DNA of 64,000 bases from Ursus arctos (taxonomy: Eukaryota; Chordata; Mammalia; Carnivora; Ursidae), in NCBI RefSeq assembly GCF_023065955.2, contig NW_026622952.1:34483813-34547812 (forward strand), read 5' to 3'. The notes below the pieces were generated by a model that made no database searches, was not told where the DNA came from, and worked only from the letters and a program-made list of their open reading frames with translations. A program made the position numbers and the translations under genes. Every line of letters begins with the position of its first letter. Position 1 is the stretch's first letter. Positions 33,791-44,480 of the stretch are shown piece by piece.

Positions 33791-34143
33791 TCTTTTTTTT
33801 TTTTTAAGTAGACCCCATGCCCAGGGTGGTGCCCGATGTGGGGCTTGAATTCCCAACCCTGAGATCAAGACCTGAGCTGAGATCAGGAGTTGGATGCTTT
33901 TTTTTTTAAAGATTTCATTTATTTATTTGACAGAGAGAGAGAGAGAGCCAGCGAGAGAGGGAGCACAAGCAGGGGGAGTGGGAGAGGAAGAAGCAGCCTC
34001 CCAGAAGAGCAGGGAGCCCGATACAGGGCTCGATCCCAGAACGCTGGGATCACGCCCTGAGCCAAAGGCAGATGCTTAACGACTGTGCCACCCAGGCACC
34101 CCAGGAGTTGGATGCTTAACCGCCTGAGCCACCCGGGCACCCC
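33791..34143 (-). mobile_element. Older Can-SINE, antisense, host of a nested SINE
   Basis: Short-type antisense SINE (AAGTAGACCCCATGCCCAG body, GCCTGAGCCACCCGGGCACC end) occupying 33,791-33,899 and 34,102-34,143. It is split by the next feature and itself sits in the ERVL block. Confidence 0.9.
33900..34101 (-). mobile_element. Younger Can-SINE nested in the older one
   Basis: Full-length antisense copy. CAGGAGTTGGATGCTT, sequence of the host SINE, is duplicated at 33,884-33,899 and 34,102-34,117. This fixes the order ERVL, then old SINE, then young SINE. Confidence 0.95.
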
Positions 34144-35027
34144 AACATTGCACTAGTCTTGATTGAGCACCCTTAGAATTCACTTCCAGGGCTCCGTGCT
34201 GGCTAATTCTTGTCATCCTTGTGTCATATGGTCTCTTTCCTCCCATATCATACCCAGTGTTTCTTCAGCTGAGTTACCCTGAGGTTTAATCCTAGCTCTT
34301 ATCCTGGCAGCCAGGAGAGGAGGCAGGACGCTCCCCAGGTGGGACAGCTGTTGCCTTGTGGAGAAAAGGCCTCTGCAGTGTCTTCCAATGTAGCAGAAAT
34401 GCTAACTCTTCCTAGAGGAGGGTGGGCCTCCTCTGCAAGCCTGGAGAACGAGCGGTTACAGAGCCAACATCTGTAGGGCATCCATTCAGAAGTCTCCATC
34501 TCATGTTTCAGAATCCCAGGTTTTCCCCAACAGGGCCTTAACCTTTGTGTAACAAATCTGCCTTGGCTTCGTATGCGAACGTCTCTAACAGCTCTGTCTT
34601 CAGTCCGATACATCACTGCCTGTTCTCCCACTGCAGGAGAGAAGAGCCTCTTTGTAAGCTGCCACTGAGGCTCTCACACTTAGCCATTAACTGCTTGTTA
34701 ATGGCCCTTAGTTTCTCACCATCCCTCTGTGGGACACCAGTACAATTTAGCAGTAACCAGCCAACTGTCTTTGTAGGCATGGCTCCCGCCATATTGCTTG
34801 AATGCCTGCATCCCGGCAGCAGCCCTTCACAGGGACAGTTTTTCAGATCACCACTGGTGAAATCTTCAGCAATTATGCCTTCACTTTGTGCCATGGACTA
34901 CTCGGGCCCCACCTACCCATGGGGATAGTGTCATCACGTCTTCCTGGCCCGATCGACTGGGTGTGCAGCAATCTTAAATCCCCATTCATCATCTATTGTC
35001 TTGGATTATTCCTGGTACCACTTGTGT

Positions 35028-35440
35028 TAGTCTGGGTCCTCCAGAAAGCAGACCCCAAGACAAGAATGTATTAGGGGAAATGCCTGTGAAGGAACAGGAA
35101 TGGGAGTTAGGGGTTATACTACGATGCGGTTCTGGCCCCCAGGAAGGAGGAAGAGGGAAAAAAGAAGGTCAAGTGGGAGAGTCTTAAACCACAATGAAGT
35201 TCTAAGGAAGCTCAGTAAGGCTGTTGAGGGGAGGGGAAATGTTTAAGCCAGAGTCACCTGTCCCAGGAGTCCTGTGTCTCCCAGAAACAGGCTTCCCTCA
35301 GGGTTCTTGCTGTGCTCAGTCATGAGCTGGGAGCAGCCTGTGGAAGGCGGGTCTTCTGCGTGAATGTAGTGATGAATATCAGGGCACAGTGGCTGGCACC
35401 ATCAACCATTTCTTGTCCCCGCCCAGAGATCTGAGACGCA
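35028..35440 (-). mobile_element. Probable ERVL-associated LTR, antisense
   Basis: Starts TGTTAGTCTGGGTCCTCCAG directly where the ERVL gag-like sequence stops, as an antisense 5' LTR would. I cannot name the family with confidence (MLT2-like is my best guess) nor place the right end. Confidence 0.35.
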
Positions 35441-35479
35441 TTTTCGTGGTGGACAGGGCAGATATTAGAATTCTCAAGC

Positions 35480-36600
35480 ACAGACTATGAAACAAGTACT
35501 TTTAGGTATTCAGAAGTAAAAACAAAAACAAAAACAAAAACAAAAAACAAAAAAACCACGAGCTTGAAAATATCTCCAGGGAACCAGAAACTATAAACAC
35601 TACATTAACAAAGAAACCAATAGAACTTTCAAAATTGAAAAATTCCATAGCTGAAATTAATTACTCATATATAGTGTGATAGCAGGCTTGACAGATCTAA
35701 AGAGAAAATTTCTGAACTGGATGTTAGTCTGAAGAAATAAGATACAGAAAAAGAATAAAAGATACAAAAGGCAGAATAAGGTCAACCATATATTCAGTGA
35801 GAGTCTAGAAAAGGAGGATAAAACAAATAAGTAAAAGGTGTCTAGGTGGGTCAGTGGGTTAAGCCTCTGCCTTCGGCTCAGGTCATGATGCCAGAGTCCT
35901 GGGATTGAGCCCTGCATCAGGCTTCCTGATCGGTGGGGAGTCTGCTTCTCCCTCTGCCTCTGCCCCCCACTTTTGCTCTCTCTCTCTGTGTCAAATAAAT
36001 AAATAAAATCTTAAAAAAAAAAAAACAAATAAGTGAAAGACAACATTTGAAAGGTTAATAAATAATAACTGATAGAAGACACAAATCCACAGATTAAAGA
36101 AGCTCATCAAATCCTAAGCAGGAAAAAATAAAATAAAATCCACACCCTGACACATCAAGTGAAACTAAAACAAAACAGAGCAAACACATTTTTTAAAAGC
36201 TTAACACAACAACACTATTTTTTTAAATCCAAAGAGGAAAAAAAAATTTTTTAAGTAACCAGAGAAATAAAAGGAATTACGTTGGAGGGAGTTACAGTCG
36301 GATGGGCAGCTGCCTTTCTAACCGCAACAAAGGAAGGGCTGCAGTGTGCTGAGAGAAAGTAATTGTCAGCCTAGAATTATTTCAGGGAGGAGGGCAAATA
36401 AGGACATTTTCAGACGAACAAAACGGAGAGGTTACTCCCAGCAGACTCTCACTAAAGGAAATGCTAAAGGATATATTTTTAAAAAGGCAAATTCCCATTC
36501 TGAGGGCCAGAAAGGAAGAAGAAAGGAAGAACAAAGGATGTTATAAAATAAATGTTTGGATGAGTCTAATAAACTCTGACTGTATTAACCAACGATAATG
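35480..36600 (+). mobile_element. L1M 5' region fragment, sense, split by a SINE
   Basis: A-rich sequence with the order AGCTGAAATTAATTACTC, GTCTGAAGAAATAAGATAC, then after the SINE GAGAGAAAGTAATTGTCAGC, TAGAATTATTTCAGG, GACATTTTCAGACGAACAAA and CTAAAGGAAATGCTAAAGG. These are landmarks of L1M 5' UTR/ORF1-side sequence. An (AAAAAC)n tract lies at 35,517-35,556. Confidence 0.6.
35838..36022 (+). mobile_element. Can-SINE in L1M, sense
   Basis: Sense copy with a slightly diverged head (GTGTCTAGGTGGGTC). AAACAAATAAGTAAAAG (35,821-35,837) recurs with one change at 36,023-36,039. Confidence 0.94.
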
Positions 36601-36629
36601 ATGTCTTTGGGAATTAAAAAAATGATAGA

Positions 36630-36830
36630 GGGGCGCCTGGGTGGCTCAGTCAGTTAAGCATCTGCCTCTAGCTCAGGTCATGATCTCAGGGTCCTGGGAT
36701 GGAACCTTGAGTTGGGCTCCCTGCTTAGTGGGGAGTCTGCTTCCCCTCTCCCTCTGCCCCCACCCCCCACTTATGCTCTTTCTCTCTCTCTCTCTCTCTC
36801 TCAAATAAATAAGCAAATTAAATCTTTTTT
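36630..36830 (+). mobile_element. Can-SINE, sense, with (TC)n
   Basis: Full-length copy with an expanded (TC)n run at 36,781-36,802 before the tail. AAATGATAGA flanks both ends. Confidence 0.94.
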
Positions 36831-36835
36831 AAAAT

Positions 36836-36965
36836 GATAGAAACTTAACTGGTATAATCTCTGTAGAGGGAAATTTGGCAATACCTATCAAAATTACAAA
36901 TGTACGTACTCTTTGATTAAGCAATTCCACTGGGAATTCTAAGAATATATCTGAAGGTTTCGTAT
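36836..36965 (+). mobile_element. L1M fragment, sense
   Basis: GGGAAATTTGGCAATACCTA, TCAAAATTACAAATGTACGT and AGCAATTCCACTGGGAATTC are L1M/HAL1-type 3' ORF2 landmarks in order. Probably the continuation of the L1M interrupted by the SINE. Confidence 0.6.
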
Positions 36966-38060
36966 TTCTTATAATTAGTCTTCCCCATTGTTTTGACTGC
37001 AAATAAGGATATTTCAGACATAGGCACACTTAGTGGAACTAACAGAATTCTTCGAATTCTGAAATTGTGTAATTCTCACTAAATTCTTCGATCCTTACTG
37101 ACTTTGTGTTTACCCTCACTGGATTTATAACTACTTCTATTTCTAAATGTTTTACAATTGAATCATGATTTAAATGCATCCGGGAAATCGTGTCATTTAG
37201 ACATTCCGTGAGACATTAATCTATGAAATAACAAATGTTTTATGTCATAAACAAAATAGTCCATAATTTTTGCTTTTTAATTGCAGAATTCTCGTGTTGA
37301 AGTGCTCTACCTTTTTAAAAGTTTAGTGACTTCTTTGAATTCAAAATGAATTTTCCCTAAAAATAGTTTTATTAATGATGATTATGCTTTGCAATAATTT
37401 CAAGAAAATGGACTTAACCCACAACAAGCTGAAATGGTCCATGCTTATGCTGAAAAATAGTGAAAAGCAGCATTTGCTATTGCTAGAAAATTGAGAATGG
37501 ACGAGAAGAATTATAAATCTTTCTTTTCCCCCAATGTTGGCACCTCAGGGACAGTTAAAGTGGGTTAAAGTGGTGCAGACATGATTAGGTGAGAAGGCAA
37601 AAAGAGACTTTTGTGGAACTCTGGACCCCTTTGAGGGCTTGAGAATTTTATGGAAAAATTGTAAAATTTGTCATTTCCTTTTTTCCTGCAGCAATGTCTA
37701 ACAGCATAACATTTTTGCTTTAAGTCATGATTAGCGCTTTGTTGGTACACACATGGAACCTAAGAAAGAAGAAGGGAAATAACCCTTTCTCAGCTAACCA
37801 CTCAAGAACTGAGGGAGGAAAGAGGGCAGAGGGTGAAAATTAGTCTATACCCGAGAAAGCAATTGCATGAGATTAAATAAACTGAATTGCAAAAGGTAAA
37901 AAGCAAAATCAAGGAAATAGGGCCAGGTTTGCACCTGATTAATTATCACAATGCCTGGTTCTCATGGAAGCTCAATAAATGTTTATGGAACAGAGCAAAA
38001 CTGAACGAACTAGGTATAGGATGCCCTGGAGAAAAGTTTGGGGGTAAATATTAATTACCC
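36966..38060. other. Intergenic, nothing recognised
   Basis: AT-rich with no gene or repeat I can name. A short MIR-like tail (TCAATAAATGTTTATGGAA near 37,972) ends it. Confidence 0.35.
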
Positions 38061-38065
38061 CGATT

Positions 38066-38085
38066 GACCACCAGGTGGCAGCAGC
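38066..38085 (+). promoter_or_regulatory. CTCF-type binding motif
   Basis: GACCACCAGGTGGCAGCAGC at 38,066-38,085 matches the CTCF core (CCASYAGRKGGCRS) at every informative position I can check by eye. It lies outside recognised repeats. Occupancy cannot be inferred from sequence. Confidence 0.6.
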
Positions 38086-38117
38086 ATCTCATGACCCCTC
38101 AGGTGTCCCAGGTTAAA

Positions 38118-38149
38118 CCCGCCCCCACTCCCCCCACCCCCCACCCCCG
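38118..38149 (-). other. C-rich tract, potential G-quadruplex on the minus strand
   Basis: Six C-runs of three to six bases (CCC, CCCCC, CCCCCC, CCCCCC, CCCCC) are separated by single A, G or ACT spacers. The minus strand would fit a G-quadruplex pattern with short loops. It lies 34 bp from the CTCF-type motif. Confidence 0.55.
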
Positions 38150-38407
38150 CAGGCAGGAAGAGCCAGTGTACAAATACAGAATTGGTGTATACAGATGTTC
38201 GGTAGACAAGTGTTCATAATTGGGGAAGAACCTGTATGGACTCTCTCAAATCAAGCGAAGTACAGCTGGAGTAATCTTTTAGATGGAATTTTGATCCCAA
38301 ACTCCCCAAATATTTTACCCTGAAGTCATTGTTCTTCAAAAATTGTCCCCCCAAAACTACATTTCTACATTTCTAAACACTAGTGTCAGGTTAAAAACAC
38401 ATGGACT

Positions 38408-38519
38408 GGGGCGCCTGGCTGGCTCAGTCGGTGGAGTGTGTGACTTTTGATCTCCGGGTTGTGAGTTCAAGTCCCGCGTTGGGTGTAGAGATTCCTTAAA
38501 AAGAATAAAATCTTAAAAC
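38408..38519 (+). mobile_element. Short, older Can-SINE, sense
   Basis: GGGGCGCCTGGCTGGCTCAG head with a short TTGGGTGTAGAGATTCC body, lacking the pyrimidine-rich middle of the younger copies. It is followed by an (AC)-rich tail. Confidence 0.9.
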
Positions 38520-39235
38520 ACACACATGCACGTACACCCACAGACTGGGTAACAGCAACAGTTTTGATAACCGACATTCAGAGAGAACGATTGCTTCAAG
38601 ATGTTACCTTTCTAGTGGTAGCTGTGAACTGACCTATTTCCAAAAAATACAATTATTCAAGCTTCATTATTTCAGGCTGATTCATAGATGAATATTCCTG
38701 TGGGTTTGACTAAAATAAAAATCAAGTGAAAGAGATTAAAAAACTATATTTAATGCTCCCCAAAGAAACCCTTTAAAAAAAAAACAAAAAAACCCTTCTC
38801 TCTGCCCATGCTAGAGAATGATAGAAGAGTCTGAAAGTTTAAAGCAAGTAAAGTAGAAAGTAAAGCAAAGTGTTCTTAGAATATGTTGACGAACTGAAAG
38901 ACAGGCTTTTTTTTGGTCTGTAATCTTTCGTTTATCTAAGTGCTGATTGCTCGATCGGGATCACTTTGGCGACTCTCCTTCGGCTGTCTGCGCACTGAAG
39001 ATTCAGGCCTTCCTCTTCTGTGCTCCGTGGCTGACCGTCCATCCGTCAGCACAGCTGTTTATCTCCGGGTGTGGAAAACTCCAAAATTTCCCTCTTCACA
39101 CAGATCTGTGCTTCTCCACCAAGAATTGGTTCTCTGTCTGCTGAACACCTGCCATCGGGAAACTGTGGATGTCAGAGTGTCCAAGAACAGGATAGAAGTG
39201 CGGTTTCCTTTTCATTGCTGTGTGGGATTTCACAC
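38520..39235. other. Intergenic, nothing recognised
   Basis: No feature I can name. The plus-strand frames 38,940-39,359 overlap in three phases and run into L1, so they are not taken as coding. Confidence 0.35.
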
Positions 39236-39244
39236 AATAATTCT

Positions 39245-39912
39245 TTTTTTTTTCTTTTTATTAACATATAATGTATTACTTGTTTCAGGGGTACAGGTCT
39301 GCGATTCATCAGTCTTACACGACACACAGCAGATCACCACATTTGTATCTCTGGGGTAAATACCCAGTAGTGCAATTGCTGGGTCATAGGGTAGCTCTAT
39401 TGTCAACTTTTTGAGGAACCTGCATACTGTTTCCCAGAGGGGCTGCACCAGCTTGCATTCCCACCAACAGTGTGAGAGGTTCCCCTTTCTCCACATCCTC
39501 GCCAACATCTGTTTTTTCCTGACTGGTTAATTGTAGCCATTCTGACTGGTGTGAGGTGGGATCTCATTGTGGTTTTGATTTGAATTTCCCTGATGCTGAG
39601 TGATGTGGAGTTTTTCATGTGTTTGTTGGCCATTTGGATATCTTCTTTGCAGAAATGTTTGTTCGTGTCTTCTGCCCATTTCTTGATTGTTTTTTTAGAA
39701 TTATTTGTTCCTTGGGTGTTGAGTTTGATAAGTTCTTTATAGATTTTGGATACTAGCCCTTTATCTGATATGTCATTTGCAAATATCTTCTCCCATCCTC
39801 TGGTTGTCTTCTCATTTTGTTGACTGTTTCCTTTGCTGCGCAGAAGCTTTTTATCTTGATGAGGTCCCGATAGTTCATTATTGCCTTTGTTTCCCTTGCC
39901 TCTGGCGATGTC
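39245..39912 (-). mobile_element. Carnivore L1 3' end, antisense
   Basis: Starts with the poly-T and TTTTTATTAACATATAATGT 3' UTR end, then ORF2 C-terminus. The minus-strand frame has [18 protein letters not shown] and [20 protein letters not shown] before it breaks. A deletion joins the 3' UTR end to ORF2 near 39,340. 5'-truncated around 39,912. Confidence 0.88.
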
Positions 39913-40079
39913 ACACCCCGGAAATGCATTTGATTGCAATGGACTTGAGTCCTGTACTCCTGACACTTTCTGAGGAGTGACACTAGGGATTGGCCATTGC
40001 AATAGTGAGTGCAGGACCATGGTATTCTTGAAGTTTTATAAATATGCTTAAGATGAATGAGGGATGCAAGCACCCCGAT
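39913..40079. other. Unassigned spacer
   Basis: No feature recognised between two oppositely oriented L1 fragments. Confidence 0.3.
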
Positions 40080-41115
40080 TATTATCCTCAGTTCTACAAA
40101 TTAATGTGGATAATATGGGGTCAAAACCACAATGAGATATCACCTCACTCCTGTGAGAATGGCCGTCATCAAAAAGACAAGAGATACACAAGTGTGGCGC
40201 GAGGGTGGAGAAAAGAGAACTCTCGTGCACTGTTGGTGGAAATGTCAATTGGTGCAGCCACTGCGGAAAACAGTATGGAGGTTTTTCAAAAAATTAAAAA
40301 TAGAACTACCACATGGTCCAACAATCCCACTTCTGGGGATATATCCGAAGGTAACAAAAACACTATGTCAGAGAGATATCTGCACCCTCAACGAACATTT
40401 GCAATGGCCAAAACATGAGAACAACCTAAGTATTCACCAAAGAATACATGGAAAAAGAGGCAGACGTCTACATATGATCTCACTTTAGATGGAATCCAAG
40501 CAACAAAAACTAACAGAAGAAGAGATCAGATTTGTGGTTACCAGGGATGAGAAGGAGGGGGTATTGGCAAAGTGGGTAAAAAGGTACAAACCGGGGCACC
40601 TGGGTGGCTGAGTCAGTTAAGCGTCTGCCTCTAGCTCAGGTCATGATCCCGGGGTCCTGGGATCGAGTTCGCATCGTGCTCCCTGCTCCGTGGGGAGCCT
40701 GCTTCTCCCTCTCCCTGTGCCCCTGACCCCCACTTGTGTTCTCTCTCTCTTGTTCTCACTCTCGCTCTCTCTCAACAAATAAATAAAATCCTTTTTTTAA
40801 AAAAAAGGTACAAACTTCCAGATATCAGACAAAGAAGTATTAGGGATGAATGTACAACATGATGACTGCAGTTAACGCCACTGCGTGATATTCCGGAAGA
40901 CTGTTAAGATAGAGTAAATCCTAAGAGTTCTCATCACAAGAAGAAAAATTTTTTTCTTTCCCCCCTTTTTTTTGTATCTATGAGATGATGGATGCCCACC
41001 AATCTTATTGTGCCAATCACTTCACAATACATACATCAAACCATGATGCTACACCGGAAACTTACACAGCGCTATACGCTGTATGTCGATTATATCCCCG
41101 TAACACTGCGGCGAA
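40080..41115 (+). mobile_element. L1MA-type 3' end, sense, split by a SINE
   Basis: ORF2 C-terminal text (plus frame near 40,132 with [15 protein letters not shown] and [14 protein letters not shown]) followed by 3' UTR landmarks ATGTACAACATGATGACTGC, GTTCTCATCACAAGAAGAAA and TCACTTCACAATACATACAT. A processive 3' end without surviving poly-A. Confidence 0.85.
40592..40802 (+). mobile_element. Can-SINE in L1MA, sense
   Basis: Full-length copy. AAAAGGTACAAAC duplicated at 40,579-40,591 and 40,803-40,815. Confidence 0.95.
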
Positions 41116-42160
41116 ATGGGATGAGTGTCCATGAAGCTGAAAACAGCATTTATAAAAAATACCAGAATTCTCCTTTGTTTTATTTACTATATGGAACCTA
41201 TTTTGAAGGGAAGGTATATAATATGCAGAAGATAAGGGTGGTGTGTTTGCAGAATTTAAATGATGGCTATTTGCACTGATTCCAAAATAGTCTGACATGC
41301 ACACAGTGTACAGTGCATTGGGTCCTTTTGTGGACATTTAAAAAAATATCCCTTAAAGTTAAAAATTGTGTTTAATAGATCATAGGAAATCATGAATGCC
41401 ATGGGAAGTAATTTTGGCTTTATCTGTTACATTAGGCAACAGAGACCTGTTAAGATATTTTGAGAGAAAAATTATATCATTTGTGTTTTAGGAAAATAAT
41501 TCCTTGAAGGCTGAATATCTGAAGCTGAAGATAGGGAAATAGTTTGGAAGTAATGCAAAATATTGGACAGGGGATGATGAGTCCCGACTTTACATAGTGA
41601 CTGGGAAAGGGGAGAAGTGAAAAGTAAGTGAAACTTACTTGGGCAATGGGTTTTGGGGCTTGGGGGCAAAGCATGAGGAGGGAAGGAAATTCACGACGGC
41701 TGAGTGACTTCACAGCTCAGGTCACTAAGATAATGAAGCCATTAAGGGACGGAAGGGAAATAGAAGGAAAAAGTATGGATGAAAAGACAATGGACTGGTT
41801 GAGGGAGTTGCTAGCAAGATATAGCTATGAAGATGTGTACCTGGCATTTCGAAAGTCTGTGTAGACCTCAGGGGGTGGGGGGTGAAACTAGGGCTCTAGA
41901 TTTAGAATTCTTCAGCACAAAAGCCACAGTTGGGGCCACGAACATGGGTAATAGAAGGGAAATCATGAAGAAAACATAGAAGGAAGGACAAGAGTGCTGA
42001 GATAGAATCTAGAGAGCATTTATGTTCTGGGACAGGATTGGCCAAGGAACCAGGGGAAAGGCCTGAACACCAGAGACAGGGGACAATCAGCAAGGTTCAA
42101 GGGCGGGGGATCCAGAGTGGGAGCCAGTTTCAAGGCTAGAGTTTGAAATGGCAGGATGTA
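41116..42160. other. Intergenic, nothing recognised
   Basis: No gene or repeat I can name; frames at 41,472-41,864 on both strands lack domains. Confidence 0.35.
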
Positions 42161-42164
42161 TTCA

Positions 42165-42356
42165 TTTGGTAGGGACGTCATAAGAAAGCACCAGAACGTT
42201 AGTCCCACAGACCACATGGCTTAAATGACAGAAATTTATTTTCTAAGAGCTTCAAGTCCAAGATCGTGGTGTTGCCAGTATTGGTTTCTCCTGAAGGCCC
42301 TTTTCCTTGGCTTGTAGATGGCCATCTTCTCCCTGTGTCTTCTTCACATGGCCTTT

Positions 42357-42399
<43 letters not shown>

Positions 42400-42590
42400 T
42401 GATCTCCTCTTCCCTTCAGGACACCCATCACACTGAATTAGGGCCTGTCCACATGACCTCATTTTACCTTAATTATCTCTTTTAAGGCTCTTTCTCCAAA
42501 TACGGTCACATGTTGAGGTACTGGGGGTTAGGACTTCCACATATGAATTTGAGGGGGACCCAATTCAGGGCACAGCAGACTGTGGGATCT
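42165..42590 (-). mobile_element. MLT1-type LTR, antisense, with (TG)n
   Basis: Antisense MaLR landmarks: TGGCTTAAATGACAGAAATT, TTCAAGTCCAAGATCGTGGT, GGCTTGTAGATGGCCATCTT, AGGGCCTGTCCACATGACC and ACTTCCACATATGAATTTGA. A (TG)n microsatellite occupies 42,358-42,397 inside it. Confidence 0.8.
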
Positions 42591-42624
42591 GAAAATTCCT
42601 CACCGGTGGACTAAGGGACGCGCG

Positions 42625-42825
42625 TTATCATGACCATAGCTAATCCTTACTGAGCACGTCCTATACGCTGGACCAAGTCTGACCCCTTCACAGGTTTTAA
42701 CTCAGTTTATCCTCTCAACAACCCTGTGAAGTAGGTACTATTACAACCACTTCTTTTTCCAGAGAAAGAAACAGACGTGTCAAGAGACAACTTGCCCAAG
42801 GTCACACAGCTTGTCAGATTCCACG
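42625..42825 (+). repeat. MIR SINE, sense
   Basis: TTACTGAGCACGTCCTATAC, CCTCTCAACAACCCTGTGAA, GTAGGTACTATTACAACC and GCCCAAGGTCACACAGCTTG are MIR landmarks in order. Well preserved for its age. Confidence 0.8.
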
Positions 42826-44280
42826 AATTTTGGTCAGTGTATGTCTTTGTTTGCTCTCAGCAGCCGCAGAGACCTAAAGAAGCAGAGTTGTCGCTGACTC
42901 CTACGTGGAGCAGGAGCGTTTTCCTCTGCGCTGGCACTGACGGCAGGCTTTCCCTGGAGCGCGAGGTGAATTCAGGAGCGGCCATCTGAGGAGAAAGGAA
43001 GAGAAACAGTAACGAATAGATGGTTAAAATGCCTCGGATTGAAAAACGCAAAGGAAGCGGCCCTATTATGACTTCAAACTTATTACATCTACTGTGATAG
43101 CACATTGGTTTAAGTTGTGCTTCTTACCTTTGGAATTGTAGTCCCAGAAAGTTCAAGAAAATGCAGTGAGGAAATATTCAACACTGCATTTATATGGTTT
43201 AAGATTTTTAAAAATTTGTAGGATGTACAAGCATCTTTTAATCCTGTCTTTTCTATTGATTTTAGCTTCATTGGTTTTTTAATCAGAGATAACTCTGCGA
43301 CCTTTGGCTCCAAGCCAGACTTTACCATGAGAAGACTGAAGAGATAGAAGCAGTAAGATAGGCACACGGGAGACATGCACGCACACGCACACACTCAACA
43401 AATACACTCGGAAATAAAAATGTGAGAGGAAAGGAAATAAAGTCAGGTGACTAAAAGGATATTTCAAGCAGCAGCGGTCAGTGAGGGTTCCTAAGAGAAG
43501 CGTGGTAGCCTGTCACTTGTATGTAGGAGAGAGATTCCCAAAGCAATGGCACCAAAGACCAGAGAATGGCTCTGGAAAGGTCTCGGAATGCTTCACTTTG
43601 TAGATCTCTCTCCAGAAGAGCAGTCTGGGACCGGAAGCCACAAGAAACTGGATGACATTAACTGCCTGAGGGTGAAAGGGGCCTCTTCTGTGAAAACTGA
43701 GAGGTGACCTGTGGCCACTGTTAAACGCCTGGCCCACCACAGGCACAAGAGACCCTCGGCACCGGACGTCTGCAGGATCCGCAGACCATCGCCTGCGCTC
43801 TCTTGCTTCTTTGACGCATTCATCATGGTCACATCTCACTGGGAGCATCAGATTGGCGGAGCCCAATCCAGTACCACAGCGGGAGCATCTGATTGGCTCG
43901 GCTAAGTTGACGTATGGCCAGTATTCCCATCCTGGTTCGTCCAGCGGGAGGAATTCCCTGCCTTCCATCAAAGCTCCCACACTTGGGCATACCCAAATTT
44001 AGGAAGAGGATTTAGATGTTGGGAAGAAAGAAAGTCCATTACAATTTTTAAACAGCTATTGTCAGAGACAGGGCAATGCTTGAAATCATGAGATTTCTAA
44101 ATTAGAAACAAAAAAATTAAACTTATTCAGTAAGAACATAATATTTTAAAATATACTTCCAAGATAATACGAATTCCCTGTTGGGGTAGGGAGCTAAACA
44201 GAGGCAAGGAGGGCAAAGACAGACAAGACTGGTAGAGGCTGGAAAAGAAAGGAAGAGAAGGGAAGGTGAGCCAATTTTTG
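42826..44280. other. Intergenic, mostly unassigned, with a duplicated ATTGG unit
   Basis: No gene recognised. At 43,841-43,901 a GGGAGCATC(A/T)GATTGGC unit occurs twice, 40 bp apart. Opposed frames at 43,513-44,002 have no domains. Confidence 0.35.
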
Positions 44281-44284
44281 GGGT

Positions 44285-44480
44285 GCAATCCTGTGTTAGA
44301 CACATTTAGATACAGTGTCTCAGTGCTCACGACAATTGCCTGAGGAAGGTGCTCCTGTTGCCATGGCAGGGATACGGACGTTGGAGCTCAAAGTAAAGAG
44401 ATTTTAGGGTCACCTGGCTAGTCTGTGGTGCAGCCAGCAATCCAGCAAAGATCTTTCTGGCTCCCAAAGTCTAGGCCTTC
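44285..44480 (+). repeat. MIR fragment, sense
   Basis: A diverged MIR: GTGCTCACGACAATTGCCTG, GAGGAAGGTGCTCCTGTTGC and GTCACCTGGCTAGTCTGTGG in order. Confidence 0.5.

Larger units (their letters stand above)
32860..35027 (-). mobile_element. ERVL internal region, antisense, decayed
   Basis: The plus strand contains antisense ERVL landmarks such as TCAGGGACTGGGGAAATGAC, GGTCCGTGGACCCGAGATCA, ATTTATCACCTGGCCCC and GGGTTATCGGTGTCAACTC (pol side, 33,010-33,180). Gag-side sequence follows to about 35,027, broken by a nested SINE pair at 33,791-34,143. Stops occur in all frames. Reading 5' to 3' on the minus strand gives LTR (35.4-35.0 kb), gag, then pol, as in a provirus. Confidence 0.65.
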
